Shown here: positions 17,843 to 27,531 of the stretch, piece after piece
Layout of the letters: every line of letters starts with the position of its first letter
Numbering within the stretch: position 1 is the stretch's first letter
NCBI GenBank assembly: GCA_905207235.1
Contig: CAJLKN010000011.1
Coordinates: 9,536-73,535, forward strand
Length of the DNA: 64,000 nt
Direction of reading: 5' to 3'
Source of the DNA: an uncultured Eubacteriales bacterium
GTDB lineage: Bacteria; Bacillota; Clostridia; Christensenellales; Borkfalkiaceae
Program-made: the position numbers and the translations under genes
Notes under the pieces: model-generated
Databases searched by the model: none
The model's input: only the letters and a program-made list of their open reading frames with translations
Told to the model about the DNA's origin: nothing

Positions 17843-19345
17843 TTACAACATGTATTCTATTATATCGGTTTCTTTAAGGTCGGCGGAACGCATGAATTCC
17901 TTTTCAACCTTGAAATCTTTCATTACGAGTAGCCTGTCCGACATACCTATGAGCTCGGTCATTTCCTCACTTATGAGAAGTATCGCCTTGCCCTCTTTTT
18001 TCATGTTGTTGATTATTTGATACATGGCCTGTTTTACCGCTACGTCAACGCCGCGGGTAGGGCAGTCCATTATTATGACTTCAGACTGTGCAGCCGTCCA
18101 TTTTGCAAACGAGACTTTCTGCTTGTTGCCGCCCGAAAGTTTTGAAACGTAAGTCTTGGGCGAGTGCGCCTTTATCGAATATCTCTTTATTTCGTCGGCA
18201 ACTATCTGGTCTTCCGTTTTTGGATTGATAAAGGTGAATTTTGAAAGCCTTGAAAGCGAAGGGAGCAGGATATTTTCCTTTATAGGACCTTCGAGTATAA
18301 GCGCTTCGGTATCGCGGTTTTTGCTTACGTACCCGACCTTTAAGCTGATGGCTTTTGACGGGGACGTAATGTGCTTTCCGCTCCTCAAAACCTCGCCTGA
18401 GGAAATCTTCCTCGCGCCGAAACCTATCTGCCCGATAATGTGCATGCCGCAGTCGGAAAGTCCGCCGATGCCGACTATTTCACCCTTATGTACTTTGAGG
18501 TTGAAATCTCTTATCGGACCGCAGCAGACGTCTTTGAATTCCAGCCCCACTTCCTCCTGCGAAGAAGGAGTGAAATCTTCGCGGTAGTATGTATCGCCTA
18601 TGTCGCGACCGACCATAAGAGAGGAAATCTTTTTCTTTTCGAAATCCTTTTTTTCGAGGGTATCTATTATCTCGCCATCCCTGAGCACCGTTACGTGAGT
18701 GCATTTATCCATAATTTCATCGAGATCGTGAGAAATGAACACCACCGCTTTGTTCTTTGCGACCATGTCGTTCATTATGTCGTAAAGAATTTGGCGTCCG
18801 TCAAAGGAAAGAGCCGTTGTCGTTTCATCGACGACGAGAATTTCGGGATCCTTTTCCATCGCTCGGATAATTTCGATAAGTTTGCGCGTTTCAAAACTGA
18901 GCGTATTGATTTTTGTGCTGCCTTTAAAGCCTTTGATATTGAACTTGGCGAGAATTTCGTCGGCAGCCTTATACATTTTGCGCATATTTATGAAGCCGAA
19001 TTTTGCAAATTCCTTTTCGCGACCCGCATAAAGATTTTCTGCAACCGTAACGCCGGGTATCGTATTCGACTCCTGCAAAATCATGGCTATGCCGCCGTTC
19101 TGCGCTTCAAGCATCGTCTTGGGACTCCACGGCTCGCCCTTATAGAGCATTTCGCCGGACGTTGCCGGCTGCATGCCCGAAGCAATAGACATTATCGTCG
19201 ATTTGCCCGAACCGTTTTCGCCTATCAGTCCTCTGATTTCGCCGCGATGCAATTCGAAATCAACGTCTTTGAGCGCAACCGTTGGTCCGAAAACCTTGTG
19301 CATATGAGACGCTTTAAAAATCAAATTCTGATCGCTTTTTTCCAT
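17843..19345 (-). CDS. ABC sugar transporter ATPase, RbsA type (two fused nucleotide-binding domains)
   Basis: A 500-residue protein with two ATPase domains, as in RbsA/MglA/XylG. Domain 1 has Walker A GENGSGKST, a degenerate signature (LSFETRKLIEI) and Walker B ILVVDETTTAL. Domain 2 has a degenerate Walker A (GGLSDCGMH), signature LSGGNKQKV and Walker B VIIMDCPTRGVDV, the asymmetry usual in this family. AAGGAGG precedes the ATG at 19345. It is the first gene of the ten-gene operon and is divergent from the AraC/GH39-like regulator; the 250-base AT-rich gap between them should hold the operon promoter and operator. Confidence 0.9.
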   Translation of the reverse strand: MEKSDQNLIFKASHMHKVFGPTVALKDVDFELHRGEIRGLIGENGSGKSTIMSIASGMQPATSGEMLYKGEPWSPKTMLEAQNGGIAMILQESNTIPGVTVAENLYAGREKEFAKFGFINMRKMYKAADEILAKFNIKGFKGSTKINTLSFETRKLIEIIRAMEKDPEILVVDETTTALSFDGRQILYDIMNDMVAKNKAVVFISHDLDEIMDKCTHVTVLRDGEIIDTLEKKDFEKKKISSLMVGRDIGDTYYREDFTPSSQEEVGLEFKDVCCGPIRDFNLKVHKGEIVGIGGLSDCGMHIIGQIGFGARKISSGEVLRSGKHITSPSKAISLKVGYVSKNRDTEALILEGPIKENILLPSLSRLSKFTFINPKTEDQIVADEIKRYSIKAHSPKTYVSKLSGGNKQKVSFAKWTAAQSEVIIMDCPTRGVDVAVKQAMYQIINNMKKEGKAILLISEEMTELIGMSDRLLVMKDFKVEKEFMRSADLKETDIIEYML

Positions 19346-19560
19346 ATTGCGGCCTCCTTGTTGTTACATATTTATAATAATTGAAATTAACAATCAAATA
19401 AATTGCAATTTTATTCTAAAAAGTATAAATTTTTATGAAAAATTTTATCATAATTTATAAATTATTTTCACACATCTTAAATTTCAGACATTTTTAACAC
19501 AGATTAATTAAAAATTATACATTATTTTGCGCTTTTGGTATTTCTTTATCGCTTTCGCTA

Positions 19561-19589
19561 TTGATTATTGTATTTTTGTTTGTTATAAT
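19561..19589 (+). promoter_or_regulatory. Promoter giving a probable leaderless regulator mRNA
   Basis: TTGATT (19561-19566), a 17-base spacer and TATAAT (19584-19589) place the transcript start at or next to the ATG at 19596. Confidence 0.6.
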
Positions 19590-19595
19590 CGATAT

Positions 19596-22022
19596 ATGAA
19601 TACTTTAATTTATATATCGCCCATAAAACTAGTCAGCATTTCAGACGAGGTTGTGCACTCATTTCAGAGCTCGAACGTCAAACTTTTTCTCAACCTTAAA
19701 GGTGAAACGCTGATATCGGTCAACAACACGTCGTACAGGCTCATGCCCAACGATATTTTTGTTGTCAACGCATATGATATTTGCACGGTATATAAATCGA
19801 ACTCGTTGTTGCTTGCGCTCACAATAGAAAAAGCACGCCTCAAACTAAACGAAGAGGACATGCGGGCGTACTTTGTGTGCGATTCGACAAAATTCAGAAA
19901 CAAGGACAAATTCATAAATCTTCAAAACAGCGTTTTCAAGCTGCTCAAAAACTTTTCGAACATTACCCAGGTAAAGATATTTTCCGTAGCTTACGAGATA
20001 TATGACGAGCTGCTCAACAATTTTACTATGGTAACTCCCGCCGCCAGGAAGGGTACGACCAAAATTTACGAAATTCTCGAATACATCAAATCGAACTACA
20101 CAGAAAATCTCCTGCTCAATGACATCGCCGAAAAATTTGGTCTGTCGGTGCCCTATCTTTCAAAATTATTCAAGGACAGCCTCGGCATGACTTTTGCGGA
20201 CTTTTACGACGAGCTGAGGGTAAACCACTCCCTCTACGACCTGTTCGAAACTCCTTCGACAATAATCGATATAGCTTACAAGCACGGCTTTCCGAACAAC
20301 CATGCCTACATAAGGGCTTTTAAAAAAATCACGGGGCTGTTGCCTAACGAGGCGCGCAAAAAGCGCAGATTTGACCCGCCCTCGGGGGAAGCGAGCGATG
20401 ATTTAAATGAAATAATAAATATAATTTCCCATACTGAAATTAAGGCGAGGGAATATAAAGATTATTATCTTAATACGCATTACAATAAGCAACCGATATT
20501 TAAAATCGAGCAAAATCCCGCGCAGGAAGTCCTCGGCATAGGTCCTGCGACAAGCATACTGCACAGAAACGTTCAGAACATCATCAGATTAATTCAGACG
20601 AACTACCCCTTCCGCTATGCGTATATAAGAGGTATATTTTCCGATTCGCTGTCATTCTGCACGCGCAATTTCAACGGCGAACTAATATTTAAATTTGCCA
20701 TGATCGACGAAGTGATAGACTTTCTTATGTCAGTCAAACTTTTGCCCGTGCTTTCATTCACATATATGCCGAAAGATCTGGCTACCGAAAACAAAGATAC
20801 ATTGTTCCAGGACGGATATTATATTTGCGGTCCCACGGACCTCAACGAATGGAAACATGCTATCGATACGTTTGTAAATCATGTAATTAACCGATACGGA
20901 TTTGAAGATGTCAGCCGCTGGATATTCCTGCCCTGGGTTCAGCTGGATTCAAAAAACAGACATCTCGGGTTCCGCGACGAAGAGACATTTTTCAATTTTT
21001 ACAAGGCATCTTATACCGCCGTAAAAAATATTTCGCAGCAACTTATAGTTTCCTCGCCTGAAATTTACCCCTCCCCCAACAAAGACTGGCTGACCAGTTT
21101 TTTGACCTGGACAAAGCAAAACGAATGCTTTCCTGACCTGCTTTCGGTAAAGTTTTTCCCCAATACTAATTGGGAGGTAATTGAAGTAAAAGATAATCAT
21201 GGCATGGCATACCGCAAAGTAATCAACGAGGAAATATCTTCGGATGAAAACCTTATGCACACCGCGCTCACCGACCTGAAAAAATATCTGCGCGACAACA
21301 ACTATAACCTTGACATATATATAACGGCATTCAACTACACGATAACAGACAATCATCCCCTTCTCGACACGATGTTCTCATCAAACTACTATATCAAAAA
21401 TTATGTAGATAATATGGAACTGATAAAATCGCTGTGCTATTGGAAACTGACGGACGACACCGATTCCTGTTCGACGAAGGAGAGTTTTTCGGGAAAGGTA
21501 GGAATGTATCTTAGCAACGGAATGCCCAAGGGCACGGCGCAGGCGATAAGACAGCTTTCATATACAAAAAAGAATGTTATAGACAGGGGAGCATATTACC
21601 TGCTTACAAAGAGAGACGAACCGGACTATTTCCACCTTTTGCTCTTCAATTACGAACACCCCGCCCCCGTAAGCAAAGAATATTTTGCCAACCCCGACGC
21701 CGATCTTTATAGCGCATTTATAAATAAAGAAAAAAAGGCTGTTCACCTTACTATGACAGGCGTCCCCCACAAAAAAGCCAGAATAAAAATGTTTATTATA
21801 AATTCAGAACACGGCTCTCCTTACGACAAATGGATTTCGATGGGCATGCCGGAAATAGACAACTATATCGACAGAGGAAGCGTAATTTTCGATATTTTCA
21901 AAGTTTCAGCCATACCGGACTTCAAAACTTTCACCACATCGGTAGAAGATAACACGCTTTCGCTCGATATCAAGCTCGATACCTTTGAAATCAAAGCCGT
22001 CGAAATACAGTTTTTTGACTGA
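19596..22022 (+). CDS. AraC-type regulator fused to a catalytically dead GH39-like domain
   Basis: An 808-residue protein starting at ATG 19596; an upstream in-frame start would lie inside the promoter. Residues ~1-110 look like a cupin-type AraC N-terminus. Residues ~157-255 hold two helix-turn-helix motifs (NDIAEKFGLSVPYLSKLFKD and TIIDIAYKHGFPNNHAYIRAFKKITG). Residues ~300-808 follow the GH39 enzyme at 12714-14252, but the acid/base segment VWNEP is replaced by FLPWVQ (near 440) and ITEWN by ITAFN (near 576), so both catalytic glutamates are lost. A sugar-sensing pseudoenzyme controlling the divergent operon is the likely role. The fusion is seen; the ligand is inference. Confidence 0.85.
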   Translation: MNTLIYISPIKLVSISDEVVHSFQSSNVKLFLNLKGETLISVNNTSYRLMPNDIFVVNAYDICTVYKSNSLLLALTIEKARLKLNEEDMRAYFVCDSTKFRNKDKFINLQNSVFKLLKNFSNITQVKIFSVAYEIYDELLNNFTMVTPAARKGTTKIYEILEYIKSNYTENLLLNDIAEKFGLSVPYLSKLFKDSLGMTFADFYDELRVNHSLYDLFETPSTIIDIAYKHGFPNNHAYIRAFKKITGLLPNEARKKRRFDPPSGEASDDLNEIINIISHTEIKAREYKDYYLNTHYNKQPIFKIEQNPAQEVLGIGPATSILHRNVQNIIRLIQTNYPFRYAYIRGIFSDSLSFCTRNFNGELIFKFAMIDEVIDFLMSVKLLPVLSFTYMPKDLATENKDTLFQDGYYICGPTDLNEWKHAIDTFVNHVINRYGFEDVSRWIFLPWVQLDSKNRHLGFRDEETFFNFYKASYTAVKNISQQLIVSSPEIYPSPNKDWLTSFLTWTKQNECFPDLLSVKFFPNTNWEVIEVKDNHGMAYRKVINEEISSDENLMHTALTDLKKYLRDNNYNLDIYITAFNYTITDNHPLLDTMFSSNYYIKNYVDNMELIKSLCYWKLTDDTDSCSTKESFSGKVGMYLSNGMPKGTAQAIRQLSYTKKNVIDRGAYYLLTKRDEPDYFHLLLFNYEHPAPVSKEYFANPDADLYSAFINKEKKAVHLTMTGVPHKKARIKMFIINSEHGSPYDKWISMGMPEIDNYIDRGSVIFDIFKVSAIPDFKTFTTSVEDNTLSLDIKLDTFEIKAVEIQFFD

Positions 22023-22044
22023 ATTATTCAATAATGACGTTACT

Positions 22045-22086
22045 CAAACAGCGGCGGGAAGCCCTCGAGCTTCCCGCCGCTGTTTG
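22045..22086 (+). terminator. Terminator of the AraC/GH39-like regulator gene
   Basis: A perfect 18-bp stem (22045-22062 with 22069-22086) around CCTCGA lies 23 bases after the stop codon. From 22087 to 22286 the sequence is AT-rich with no gene seen. Confidence 0.8.
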
Positions 22087-22286
22087 CATAGTTGCAGACT
22101 GCAAAAGTTTTATTGTATTGCAGTTTACTTAACTTTTCAATTCTATTTCGTTTTACAGTTTTTATGAACTGCCGTAAAGCAAAAACCGCGCATTAAAAAT
22201 AATTCTCTATAAAAGTAAATCTGCAAGAAAAATAATGCCCGACAAGGCAAGATGTTTTAAATCAAAATATAGAAAAGGCAAAAGAG

Positions 22287-22322
22287 AAACCTGCCCGCTC
22301 CCGATCGGGAGCGGGCAGGTTT
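22287..22322 (-). terminator. Terminator of the xylose operon
   Basis: A perfect 16-bp stem (22287-22302 with 22307-22322) with loop GATC and U-rich ends sits just after the xylB stop. Confidence 0.8.
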
Positions 22323-22339
22323 AATGGCATTGTATTTTT

Positions 22340-23827
22340 TCATTTGGCAGTGCCGTCTTTCGGAACGTATTGCGAAAACCATCCCTTCAACAGAGGATAA
22401 AGCGCACTGAACGCGGCATATCTCTGCTCGTACAGATTTACCAGACGCCTTTCGGGTCGGGCGGCAAGTCTGGTTTTCACCATTATTTTCGCCGCCTCCT
22501 CCACGCTTGCATACTTTCCGCACGCGACCATTGCGAGCATTGCCGCGCCGTATGCAGGTCCCTGCTCGGTTTCGACGACATACAGCGACATGTCGAGGAC
22601 GTTTGCGAGGATTTTTATCCACAGCGCGCTCTTTGCCCCGCCGCCGCACACCGTGCTGTGCAGGGGGCGTATCCCACACCTTGCGGCAGCTTCAAGACAA
22701 TCTCTGAAAGCGAACGCCACTCCCTCTAAAACGGCAAGCGACATATCGCTCGCGTTCGTCTGCGCATTCATGCCTATGAACGCACCGCGCGCGTTTACGT
22801 CGTTGTGCGGACTGCGCTCGCCGCAGAGATATGGCAAAAAATATATACCGTTTCTGCCGAGCAGGTCGGATCTGTTTTCAGCCATGCCGTAGTGCGACGA
22901 AAGAATATCTTCCGTCCACCACTTGTTTGCCGAAGCCGCCGAAAGAATACAGCCCATCAGATGGAATTTTCCTTCGGCGTGCGCAAATGAGTGAAGACAA
23001 TTACCACCATCCGCGCCGAACTTTACGGATGGGATGAAAATTGTGCCGCTCGTGCCGAGCGATATATTGCAGCCGCTGCCCGCTACCGCACCCGTACCGA
23101 CCGCCGCAGCGGCATTGTCGCCCGCACCTGCCGCGACGATTATTCTGCCGCTCAAACCCGGCTCTGCGCATAACTCATTACAAACTGTGCCGCACGGCTC
23201 AAAACTTTCGTAAAGCGCAGGGAGCATGTCAGAGGCGACGCCGCAAATTGCGCACATCTCCTCAGACCAGCATTTGTTTTTTACATCTAAAAGAAGCGTC
23301 CCCGAGGCGTCCGAATAGTCGGTAGAAAAATTGCCCGTCAGCCTGAATGTTATATAATCTTTGGGCAACATAATCTTGGCTATGCGCGCAAAGTTTTCGG
23401 GCTCATGTTTTCTGAGCCATAATAGCTTGGGCGCGGTGAAGCCCGCAAAGGCAATATTGCCCGTAAGCGAGGAAAGTTTTTCCTTGCCAACCACGCCGTT
23501 GAGATAGTCCGTCTCCGCCCCAGTTCTGCCGTCGTTCCACAATATGCAGGGGCGAATTACGTCATTGTGCCCGTCCAGCGCGACAAGACCGTGCATCTGC
23601 CCCGCCACGGCTATGCCGCTTATGCATTCGCGGGATTTTCCCGCAAGTTCGCAAAGACCGTCCTTTACAGCCGACCACCAGTCTTCGGGGTTCTGCTCGC
23701 TCCAACCCTCCTGCGGGTGCAGAACGGGATAGGCGCGCGAAGTTTCGCCGAGTATTTTTCCTCCCTCGTTGACAAGTAGCAGCTTTACGCCGCTCGTACC
23801 GAGGTCTATGCCTATGTACGCGCTCAT
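22340..23827 (-). CDS. xylB: Xylulokinase
   Basis: A 495-residue FGGY-family sugar kinase that phosphorylates D-xylulose. The N-terminal phosphate-binding motif is YIGIDLGTSGVKLLL, followed by VAVAGQMHGLVALD, whose MHG is typical of xylulokinase, ILWNDGRT, and in domain II SLGTSGTIF and ERSPHNDVNARG. The start overlaps the xylA stop by 4 bases. Downstream is a perfect terminator. With XylA it passes xylose, for example released by the GH39/GH3 enzymes, into the pentose phosphate pathway. Confidence 0.93.
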   Translation of the reverse strand: MSAYIGIDLGTSGVKLLLVNEGGKILGETSRAYPVLHPQEGWSEQNPEDWWSAVKDGLCELAGKSRECISGIAVAGQMHGLVALDGHNDVIRPCILWNDGRTGAETDYLNGVVGKEKLSSLTGNIAFAGFTAPKLLWLRKHEPENFARIAKIMLPKDYITFRLTGNFSTDYSDASGTLLLDVKNKCWSEEMCAICGVASDMLPALYESFEPCGTVCNELCAEPGLSGRIIVAAGAGDNAAAAVGTGAVAGSGCNISLGTSGTIFIPSVKFGADGGNCLHSFAHAEGKFHLMGCILSAASANKWWTEDILSSHYGMAENRSDLLGRNGIYFLPYLCGERSPHNDVNARGAFIGMNAQTNASDMSLAVLEGVAFAFRDCLEAAARCGIRPLHSTVCGGGAKSALWIKILANVLDMSLYVVETEQGPAYGAAMLAMVACGKYASVEEAAKIMVKTRLAARPERRLVNLYEQRYAAFSALYPLLKGWFSQYVPKDGTAK

Positions 23828-25143
23828 GCTTTGAATAATATCTGGTTGAATATGCTCTCCAACCCCTCCTGGTTTCCGCTTGAAGGAAGTTCGGGCGCGC
23901 CGAGTTTTTCGGCATATGCCGAAAGATCTGCAAGCGAGGTCGCGCGCGCAAGTATGCGCTTGCCTATTTCCGTAGTTCTGAACGAGGCGTATTTGTCCTC
24001 TGTGAACTTGTCAATTCTGCCGTCCTCGATAAGTTCCGCCGCTTTTATTAATCCGAGCGCGAATGTGTCCATACCGAGGATATATGCCTTGAACATATCC
24101 TCCGCCGTATAGGAAGGGCGCCTTGTCTTTGCGTCGAAGTTGAAGCCGCCCGTAATGCCGCCCGCCTTTATGACCTCGTACATCGCCTTGGTTGCGGTAT
24201 AGACGTCGTAAGGGAATTCGTCGGTGTCCCAGCCGAGCAGGAAGTCGCCCTGATTTGCGTCGACAGAACCGAGCATTCCGTTTATTGCCGCTACCCTTAA
24301 ATCGTGCTCGAACGTGTGTCCCGCGAGCGTCGCGTGGTTTGCCTCTATGTTGAGTTTGAAGTCCTTATCCAGCCCGTGAGCCCTCAAAAAGCCTATCGCC
24401 GTTGCCGCATCGAAGTCATACTGGTGCTTCATCGGCTCCTTGGGTTTGGGTTCGACATAGAAATCGCCCTTGAAACCTATGCTCCTGCCGTACTCCACAG
24501 CCATCTTCATAAGGTATGCAATATTTTCGAGTTCAAACGCCATATCGGTGTTCATAAGCGTTTCGTAGCCCTCTCTGCCGCCCCAGAACACATAGCCGCG
24601 TCCGCCGAGTTTTACGGTGATATCCAACGCCTTTTTGACCTGAGCGGCGGCAAAGGCATACACGTCCGCACTGTTTGAAGAGCCCGCGCCGTTCATGTAT
24701 CTGGGATTGCCGAACATATTTGCCGTGCCCCAGAGGCACTTTATGTCCGTGCCCTTCATCTTTTCGAGGATGTAATCTGAAATTTCGTCCAAACGCGCGT
24801 TTGTAACCTTTATGTCGTCGGCTTCTGGCACAAGATCGACGTCGTGAAAACAAAAGTATCTTATGCCGAGTTTTTGCATAAATTCAAAGCCCGCGTCAAC
24901 TTTGGCTTTGGCATGCTCCATCGTGCCCTCTTTTGCGCCGAAGGACTTATCCGCCGTGCCGCGCCCGAACATATCCACGCCGTTGGCGCACAGATTGTGC
25001 CACCACGCCATTGCAAAGGGCAGGTGCTCTGACATCTTCTTGCCGAGGACTACTCTGTCCGGGTCGTAAAACTTGAACGACAACGGATTTTTGCTGTTTG
25101 CGCCTTCGTATTCTATTTTGTTTATCCCCTTAAAAAATTCCAT
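23824..25143 (-). CDS. xylA: Xylose isomerase
   Basis: A 439-residue class II xylose isomerase converting D-xylose to D-xylulose. The catalytic and metal-binding landmarks are present: FCFHDVDLVPE (catalytic His), VFWGGREGYETLMNT, FYVEPKPKEPMKHQYDFD and NIEANHATLAGHTFEHD. ATG at 25143 is chosen because AAGGTGG lies five bases upstream; a GTG three codons earlier overlaps that site. It is preceded by a GH28-like gene and followed with a 4-base overlap by xylB, so the three genes and the PocR/AraC regulator are probably one unit. Confidence 0.95.
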   Translation of the reverse strand: MEFFKGINKIEYEGANSKNPLSFKFYDPDRVVLGKKMSEHLPFAMAWWHNLCANGVDMFGRGTADKSFGAKEGTMEHAKAKVDAGFEFMQKLGIRYFCFHDVDLVPEADDIKVTNARLDEISDYILEKMKGTDIKCLWGTANMFGNPRYMNGAGSSNSADVYAFAAAQVKKALDITVKLGGRGYVFWGGREGYETLMNTDMAFELENIAYLMKMAVEYGRSIGFKGDFYVEPKPKEPMKHQYDFDAATAIGFLRAHGLDKDFKLNIEANHATLAGHTFEHDLRVAAINGMLGSVDANQGDFLLGWDTDEFPYDVYTATKAMYEVIKAGGITGGFNFDAKTRRPSYTAEDMFKAYILGMDTFALGLIKAAELIEDGRIDKFTEDKYASFRTTEIGKRILARATSLADLSAYAEKLGAPELPSSGNQEGLESIFNQILFKA

Positions 25144-25173
25144 TTCAACCACCTTTTTTATTTATTGCTTGTA

Positions 25174-26493
25174 CTATATTAATTTGACGCTACTTTCGCT
25201 GCTGTAAAGCCACTCGCCCATTTCAGATATCATCTCGTCGGTTGCGCTCCACTTGAAATTTTCAAAAATTACGTCGAGAGCATTTGTTGCGCTGATAATG
25301 TTCATCGGCGCTTCGATTATCCCTTTGCCTTCGCAAGGGCGTATATCGTGAGTGTTTTTCGCCCAGTCGGTTTTCTTTACAAGTTCAAGCGAGCAATCTG
25401 AAAATTTAACGTCCTTTATCGCGCCGATCTCCTCGCCGTATATGAATATGCCGTTTTCGCAGTTCATCTTTATATTTTCGAATGTAATATTTTCAATTTT
25501 GCCGAGAGAAGATTGCTCTTTGCGCCTAAGGCTTGTAATTACGACGGGTTCCGCCTTGCCCCACCACTCTACGGGCGAAAAGCGCCGCGTGGATATTTGT
25601 ATGTTTTTAAATTTAATGTCGCTTGCGCAACCTCCGTCACGCAGCTGAAAAGAAATCCCGCGATTGGACCTTTCAATAATGCAATCGCTTATTTCTATAT
25701 CCTTGAAATCAGAAACGCTTTCCGAACCGAACTTAATGGCTGCGCTCGTGGAAACCAGCCTGCACCCGCTCACTCTTATGTGTTCACAGGCGCCGTATTT
25801 TTGTGCCGCCTGAGTAGTTTTGAAAACTATACAGTCGTCCGCCGCCTCGATATGACAGTTTTTTATGGTTACGTTTTTGCAGTGATCGGGGTCGATGCCG
25901 TCGCAGCAAGCCAGACGAAGGTCGTTAAAAATCTTTAAATTTTCTATTTCTACCCCGTCGCACCCTACGAGGTGCACCGTCCAGAAGCCGCTCTTTTCGA
26001 TTGTTAAATTCTCAATGCGCACATTCTTGCAGTTTTCGAAAAATATCAGAGGAATGCGCGGATAAAACTTGCCCTCGATATGATATTTGCTTTCGCGCCC
26101 GAAAAATATTTTATCGTTGCCGTCTATAACTCCCTCGCCGCACAGCGCGATATTGCTGCAATTTTCGGCATATAAAAAGAACTTTGACGGCCGTCCGGCA
26201 TAGTCGCAGTTGTCCCACGTCGAACCTTTGACTTCATTTAATTGCGAAGGAACAAAAAGGTCGTAATCGCTGAGATTATCCGACGCCTTGAGCGTCGTAC
26301 CCTTCGCAATATAAATTTTTACGTTGTCTTTAATCTGTACCGCCCCGCAACGATAAGTCCTGCCGCCATCTATAACTACTCTGCCGCCTTTTTCGGCACA
26401 TTGATTTACGGCTGAAATAATTGCCGGCGTGTCGTCGGTAACTCCGTCGCCAACGGCGCCGAAATCCAGAATATTAAAATCTTTTTCTCTCAT
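25174..26493 (-). CDS. GH28-like polygalacturonase-fold hydrolase
   Basis: A 439-residue right-handed beta-helix protein. The N-terminus FGAVGDGVTDDTPAIISAV is the common start of GH28 and related pectin-fold enzymes. The catalytic asparates are recognisable in CDGIDPDHC and EAADDCIVFKT, but the canonical GHG and RIK motifs of endopolygalacturonases are not evident (KFGSES and downstream instead), so a rhamnogalacturonan- or xylogalacturonan-type exo-activity is possible. No signal peptide, so cytoplasmic action on imported oligosaccharides. CAGGAGA precedes the ATG. It lies 20 bases after the regulator gene and 30 bases before xylA. Confidence 0.75.
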   Translation of the reverse strand: MREKDFNILDFGAVGDGVTDDTPAIISAVNQCAEKGGRVVIDGGRTYRCGAVQIKDNVKIYIAKGTTLKASDNLSDYDLFVPSQLNEVKGSTWDNCDYAGRPSKFFLYAENCSNIALCGEGVIDGNDKIFFGRESKYHIEGKFYPRIPLIFFENCKNVRIENLTIEKSGFWTVHLVGCDGVEIENLKIFNDLRLACCDGIDPDHCKNVTIKNCHIEAADDCIVFKTTQAAQKYGACEHIRVSGCRLVSTSAAIKFGSESVSDFKDIEISDCIIERSNRGISFQLRDGGCASDIKFKNIQISTRRFSPVEWWGKAEPVVITSLRRKEQSSLGKIENITFENIKMNCENGIFIYGEEIGAIKDVKFSDCSLELVKKTDWAKNTHDIRPCEGKGIIEAPMNIISATNALDVIFENFKWSATDEMISEMGEWLYSSESSVKLI

Positions 26494-26512
26494 ATTTTTC
26501 TCCTGATTTTAT

Positions 26513-27349
26513 TTATGGACGATTATTTTTAACGAAGGTTGCCGGCGTGATGCCCGCTTCGCGCCTGAAAACGCGACAAAAATAGCTATAATCTTTGAAC
26601 CCGACATTTTCCGCGACTTCTGCAATGCCGCCGCCTTCCGCCAACAACCGCTTTGCCTGTTCTATGCGACGAAAATTTATGTATCTCATCGCGCTCATAC
26701 CGAAAGACTGAACTGAAATATGATACAAAACCGTCCTCGAACAATGGAACTTTTTGCACAGCATATCCGAAGTTATTTTTTTGTCGAGATTGGCAACGAT
26801 ATACTCTTCAATATCTTCGGCAACCGTGCGACTTTTCCATTTGGCTAAATGCTTTGTCTGCACATATGCCGCTATGGCGTCAAGTATTCTGACTGCGGCT
26901 TTAATCTGCTCTCTGCTCTTGCTTTCGATAAGGCTCAACGCCTCGAGGCTCTGACTTTCGTCCACCCCGTAAATTTCAGCCTTTGCGCAGGCATTGTTCA
27001 CCCTCTCCTGTCTGTCTTCCGAAGGCAGCATGTGCGCAAGAATGGCATATCCCAACACTCCGCCGCCCAGCCGTATCGGCGTTATAGCTTCGGTAAGACC
27101 CGCATGACAGGTGTATATGTGAGGCTCTCTGAGCTTTTTAGCCCTGTTGAACGCCTCAATATCGCACATTCTGCATGCGCTCAACCCGTCGGCATTGCTT
27201 CGTATATTGGCACAAAACGCAGGCGGCTCGGGAGGATATTCGGTTACAAGTCTGAATTCATCATCGAATACCGAAATGCGTATGCCCACGACGGTATAAA
27301 AATCGCGAAGCAAACTTTGCAGATTAATTATATCGAACGAACTTATCAT
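26513..27349 (-). CDS. AraC-type regulator with PocR sensory domain
   Basis: A 278-residue transcription regulator. The N-terminal ~160 residues match the PocR ligand-binding domain (INLQSLLRDFYTVVGIRISVFD, and cysteines in FCANI, CRMCDIEAFNRA and YTCHAGLTEAITPI). The C-terminus is an AraC helix-turn-helix pair (SDMLCKKFHCSRTVLYHISVQ and IAEVAENVGFKDYSYFCRVFRREAGITPA). It is the first gene of the GH28-xylA-xylB unit and so likely controls it. GGAAGG lies about 14 bases upstream of the ATG. The inducer is unknown; a pentose or uronate is a reasonable guess. Confidence 0.85.
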   Translation of the reverse strand: MISSFDIINLQSLLRDFYTVVGIRISVFDDEFRLVTEYPPEPPAFCANIRSNADGLSACRMCDIEAFNRAKKLREPHIYTCHAGLTEAITPIRLGGGVLGYAILAHMLPSEDRQERVNNACAKAEIYGVDESQSLEALSLIESKSREQIKAAVRILDAIAAYVQTKHLAKWKSRTVAEDIEEYIVANLDKKITSDMLCKKFHCSRTVLYHISVQSFGMSAMRYINFRRIEQAKRLLAEGGGIAEVAENVGFKDYSYFCRVFRREAGITPATFVKNNRP

Positions 27350-27460
27350 ATTGAAATCATTATACCTTCCGGAATATTAAATTTCAATAATGTTTTAAAA
27401 TCTAAAAACAAAAATACCTAATTTTGTTACAAAACTTATATTTTGTTTTTATTAAAAGTT

Positions 27461-27493
27461 GCAGCCCGACAGACATTTTGTCTGTCGGGCTGC
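27461..27493. terminator. Strong palindromic terminator at the left edge of the island
   Basis: A perfect 15-bp stem (27461-27475 with 27479-27493) with loop TTT. It lies beside the degenerate att-like unit and could end transcripts from either side. Confidence 0.65.
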
Positions 27494-27531
27494 ATAATTC
27501 ACAGTACTTATCAAATATTGACAAAACATGT

